The position numbers and the translations under genes are program-made. A stretch of 17,106 nucleotides of DNA from AG41 sp036522815. GTDB taxonomy: Bacteria > Gemmatimonadota > Gemmatimonadetes > Gemmatimonadales > GWC2-71-9. A model generated the notes under the pieces. That model saw only the letters and a program-made list of their open reading frames with translations, ran no database searches and was not told the origin of the DNA. The DNA lies in contig DATDFC010000061.1 of NCBI GenBank assembly GCA_036522815.1, positions 1 through 17,106 on the forward strand, read 5' to 3'. Each line of letters begins with the position of its first letter. Within the stretch, counting starts at the first letter, position 1. Positions 14,611-17,106 of the stretch are shown in pieces.

Positions 14611-15458
14611 AACCCCTTTCCCGTCTTCTTCCCCAGCTCTCCCTTGGCCACCTTGTCGCGCAGGATCGCGGGCGGCTCGAACTGCGGCTCCTCGAGCGTC
14701 CGGTAGAGGTACTCCGCAATTGCGAGCCGCACGTCCAACCCCACCAGGTCGGTGAGCTGGAGCGGCCCCATCGGATGGTTGTAGCCGAGCTCCATGGCCT
14801 TGTCGATGTCCTCGGCCGTGGCGACGCCCTGCTCGAGCATGCGCATCGCCTCGAGGCCGAGTGCCAACCCCAGCCGGCTGGACGCGAACCCCGGCGAGTC
14901 GTTGACCAGAATCGGCTCCTTCCCGAGCGCCCGCGCGAACGCGACGGCGCGCTCCACGGAGGCGGCCCCGGCCCGCGGGTGACGCACCACCTCCACGAGC
15001 TTCATCGCGTGGACCGGGTTGAAGAAGTGCAGCCCCACCACCCGCGTCGGGTCCAGCATGGCACCCGCGATCGCCGCGACGGAAAGAGACGACGTATTGG
15101 TGGCAAGCAGGGCCCGCGGGGCGGCCGCGCGCTCCAGGTCGGCGAACAGCTGGCGCTTGACCCCCAGGTCCTCCACCACGGCCTCGATCACCACGTCGAC
15201 GTCGGCGACCGCGCGCGTCAGATCGCGATCCGCCCGCAGCCGACTCGCAGCGGCCGCCATATCCGCCTCACTGAGCTTGCCGCGCTTCACAGCGCCCGTG
15301 AACAGGTCGCCGATCCGCCGGATGGCTGGCGGGAGCACCTCGGGTCGGCTGTCGGTCAGCGCGACCGTGCAGCCGGCCAGGGTCGCGACGTAGGCAATGC
15401 CGTGCCCCATCGTCCCGGCGCCCACCACGGCGACCCGGGGGAGGGGCGGTCCAGTCAC
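14595..15458 (-). CDS. 3-hydroxyacyl-CoA dehydrogenase (3-hydroxybutyryl-CoA type)
   Basis: NAD-dependent oxidation of 3-hydroxyacyl-CoA to 3-oxoacyl-CoA in beta-oxidation or aromatic-CoA breakdown, cytoplasmic. It has 287 residues, the usual length of single-domain Hbd/PaaH enzymes. The Rossmann motif GAGTMG is at 13-18. The catalytic dyad is His144 (GLHFFNP) and Glu156 (KLVEVV), 12 apart as in the family, with Ser123 in NTSS. The usual Asn in PGFxxNR is Ser194 (PGFASSR), a variant seen in some subfamilies. The C-terminal domain has NHPMGPLQLTDLVGLD and the closing KKTGKGFYRW. The GTG at 15458 overlaps the previous stop as GTGA, with AGGGA 6 nt upstream. Confidence 0.95.
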   Translation of the reverse strand: MTGPPLPRVAVVGAGTMGHGIAYVATLAGCTVALTDSRPEVLPPAIRRIGDLFTGAVKRGKLSEADMAAAASRLRADRDLTRAVADVDVVIEAVVEDLGVKRQLFADLERAAAPRALLATNTSSLSVAAIAGAMLDPTRVVGLHFFNPVHAMKLVEVVRHPRAGAASVERAVAFARALGKEPILVNDSPGFASSRLGLALGLEAMRMLEQGVATAEDIDKAMELGYNHPMGPLQLTDLVGLDVRLAIAEYLYRTLEEPQFEPPAILRDKVAKGELGKKTGKGFYRWS

Positions 15459-16138
15459 GCTACGTCCCTGGCTTGCCGAGCCACGTCGGGAGCATTGGTG
15501 CAGAGACCGTCGACGCCGAGGGCAACGAGGCGCCGCACGTCGTCGGGGGCGTTCACGGTCCAGGCGTAAATCTGGTACCCGGCGCCGTGCAGCGTCTCGA
15601 CGAGCGCACCGTCGATGAGGCCCTGGTCCTCCCACAACACGCTCGCCCCGGTGTCCTGGAGCGGCTCGAGGGGGCGCAGCGGATAGGACGCGAGCAACAC
15701 ACCGCGCGGCAGATCCGGCCGCGCGAGCCCGAGCCGCCGCACGATGCGGTGGTCGAACCCGTGCACCGCGCAGCGGCCGCCGCTCGCGTCGAGCAGGGCG
15801 AGCAAGCGGTCGTCGAACGTGGGAGGGAGCGACTTCACCTCCACGAACACCCGCAGGGCCGGATCGATCGCCGCCAGCGCGTCTTCCAGGGTCGGCACCG
15901 ACTCGCCGTTGGGGAGGCGCAGCGCGCGCACCTGTGCGCTGCCCGCGCGCGTGATGTGGACGCCGCTCACGACCTCATCGTGATGGACGAAGAGCACGCC
16001 GTCGGCGGACGCGTGGATATCCAGCTCCACCGCGTCCGCGCCGCGCGCGCGGGCCGCCCGGAACGCCGCTCGCGAATTCTCATATTCGTACGCCGAGGCT
16101 CCGCGGTGCCCGATGATCAGCGCCCGAGGCGAACTCAC
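15455..16138 (-). CDS. Glycerophosphodiester phosphodiesterase (UgpQ-like)
   Basis: Hydrolyses glycerophosphodiesters to glycerol 3-phosphate and an alcohol. It has 227 residues and no signal peptide, so it resembles the cytoplasmic UgpQ type. Family motifs are GHRGASAYEYENS (His11, Arg12; the common ENT is ENS here), VELDIHASADG (Glu38, Asp40), VHHDE (second catalytic His, His53), VEVKS (Glu100, Lys102) and YAWTVN near the end. The GTG start at 16138 overlaps the oxygenase stop as GTGA, without a separate Shine-Dalgarno, so translation is probably coupled. Its place between an aromatic oxygenase subunit and a hydroxyacyl-CoA dehydrogenase is unexpected for a lipid enzyme. Confidence 0.93.
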   Translation of the reverse strand: MSSPRALIIGHRGASAYEYENSRAAFRAARARGADAVELDIHASADGVLFVHHDEVVSGVHITRAGSAQVRALRLPNGESVPTLEDALAAIDPALRVFVEVKSLPPTFDDRLLALLDASGGRCAVHGFDHRIVRRLGLARPDLPRGVLLASYPLRPLEPLQDTGASVLWEDQGLIDGALVETLHGAGYQIYAWTVNAPDDVRRLVALGVDGLCTNAPDVARQARDVA

Positions 16139-17106
16139 TTGAGCAGGCTGTCCGCCTTTTTCGGCTCGATCCAGCCCGGCTCCTTTTCGATATCGTGCAC
16201 GATCTGGTAGTGCTCGGGCTGGGGCAGCACCGTCTTCAGGTACTCCTGGTACTTCGCGGCATCGTCGATCGGCTCGCCGTCCACGGTGTAGCGCTGGTGG
16301 GCGTACACGCCGATCTTGCGGTTGAACTTCGTGTCCGGGACGCGCAGCCAGCGCTCGCGCTCCGGGATGAACATGTTGAGGCGCTCAATCAGTTTTGTGA
16401 TCTCCTGCCGGTACAGGTCGCGGCTGTACTCATTGAGCTTCGCCTTGTCCGGCTCGACCTGGTTGTCGCGCTCGTCGTAACGGCCCTTCAGCCCCCACAC
16501 ATAGGCCCAGTGGGCCGACGACGAATTGTCGGTGCCGAACAGGTCGAACGCCGTGGGGATCCACTTATAGAAGAATCGCTGCATCACCTCGGGCGGCATC
16601 TTCCCGGCTTTGACGATGCGGATCAGGCCGTTGTTGCCCGTCCCCAGGTGGAACGACTCCTCCTTGAGCATCGGATTCATGGAGCGCGACAGCGGGTCGA
16701 ATGCCGAGGTGGAGAGCATGGTGAGCTGGAACTTGCCGTCCCGGTCGATGAACTGCGTGTACGTGAAGAAGTCGAGCCAGTTGTCCACCAGCTCGTTGAA
16801 CGACCCCAGCAGCCGCTCGCCTTCGTCGGCGCGCCGCTCCAGGAGCTTGGCCGCCTCGCGCTTGCCTTCGTCACCGAAGTGGCTGCACAACAGATACGAC
16901 ATCTGCCAGCCGTGCCGCATCTCCTCGGTCATCACCCGCATCAGCGCCAGCAGATCGTAGTCCGACGGGGCGTGGGTGAGCAGATTGCGCTGCTGCTCCA
17001 CCGAGGCGAACTCGGTGTCGCCCTGGTACACGATCAGATTCAAGAGCGCATCGCGGATGCGCTGGTCGGGGATGTGCATCACGGTGGGCCACTTGCGCTG
17101 GCCTTT
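16135..17106 (-). CDS. PaaA/BoxB-like di-iron oxygenase subunit, N-terminus cut by window edge
   Basis: The frame is open through the right edge, so the start is missing and the GTG at 17082 and ATG at 17079 are probably internal. 323 residues are visible. It belongs to the phenylacetic-acid catabolic (PaaA/BoxB) di-iron family, which epoxidises aromatic acyl-CoA thioesters. Visible metal motifs are the Glu in QGDTEF, EEMRHGWQM (E-x-x-H) and KEESFH (E-x-x-H). Other family landmarks are ASVEQQR, DRDGKFQL and AFDPLSR. KEESFH is shared with PaaA, while the QGDTE-ASVEQQ and DRDGKFQL stretches recall BoxB (benzoyl-CoA epoxidase). I cannot decide between them, and it may be a separate clade. It is the first visible gene of a three-gene coupled set. 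Confidence 0.88.
   Translation of the reverse strand, partial: KGQRKWPTVMHIPDQRIRDALLNLIVYQGDTEFASVEQQRNLLTHAPSDYDLLALMRVMTEEMRHGWQMSYLLCSHFGDEGKREAAKLLERRADEGERLLGSFNELVDNWLDFFTYTQFIDRDGKFQLTMLSTSAFDPLSRSMNPMLKEESFHLGTGNNGLIRIVKAGKMPPEVMQRFFYKWIPTAFDLFGTDNSSSAHWAYVWGLKGRYDERDNQVEPDKAKLNEYSRDLYRQEITKLIERLNMFIPERERWLRVPDTKFNRKIGVYAHQRYTVDGEPIDDAAKYQEYLKTVLPQPEHYQIVHDIEKEPGWIEPKKADSLLK

Noticed and set aside
14112..15569. 485-codon plus-strand frame spanning two genes
   Set aside because: It crosses the orphan lipoprotein in another frame and runs antisense to the dehydrogenase; its composition is that of a shadow frame.
15459..15635. N-terminal extension of the dehydrogenase
   Set aside because: The Rossmann motif begins about 12 residues after the GTG at 15458, as in the family, and the extension reads the phosphodiesterase gene out of frame.

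Overview
The window is one contiguous piece of a high-G+C bacterial chromosome (roughly two-thirds G+C by eye), densely coding, with no tRNA, rRNA, CRISPR array, insertion sequence or phage gene that I can recognise. The gene style suggests Gemmatimonadota or a close soil relative: many exported peptidases and metal-dependent amidohydrolases, Asp-box and orphan lipoproteins, tight ATGA/GTGA overlaps, and an aerobic aromatic-CoA epoxidase-like gene. That assignment is inference; Acidobacteriota are an alternative.

Layout, left to right. (1) A prolyl oligopeptidase on the minus strand, cut by the left edge after its catalytic serine. (2) A divergent promoter region, then rng (ribonuclease E/G), rplU (L21) and rpmA (L27) on the plus strand. 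(3) An inverted-repeat terminator between convergent transcripts. (4) A six-gene minus-strand operon, read from 12202 down to 4436: TIM-barrel amidohydrolase (amidohydrolase_2 type), DUF3108-like exported protein, M16 peptidase with intact HxxEH, M16 homologue without it but carrying a DUF3108-like C-terminal domain, amidohydrolase lipoprotein with intact metal ligands, and a paralogue that has lost nearly all of them. (5) Two plus-strand lipoproteins: a five-Asp-box propeller and an orphan. (6) A minus-strand operon entering from the right edge: di-iron PaaA/BoxB-like oxygenase subunit, glycerophosphodiester phosphodiesterase, 3-hydroxyacyl-CoA dehydrogenase, joined by two GTGA overlaps.

The most interesting unit is the six-gene operon. 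It holds two tandem enzyme pairs, and in each pair one partner looks catalytically complete and the other degenerate. It also holds a DUF3108-like domain twice, once free and once fused to the dead M16 subunit. Most of its products carry export signals, so I read it as an envelope peptide-processing module built from active/inactive heterocomplexes. That function is inference from family membership and gene order.

A second theme is transcription. Three places carry TTGANN-N17-TANNNT promoters whose predicted start points fall at or within about 3 nt of a start codon (1976, 3760, 12202), and the rplU and 12202 genes lack a Shine-Dalgarno sequence. This points to leaderless mRNAs in this lineage, while the internal operon genes have good Shine-Dalgarno sites.
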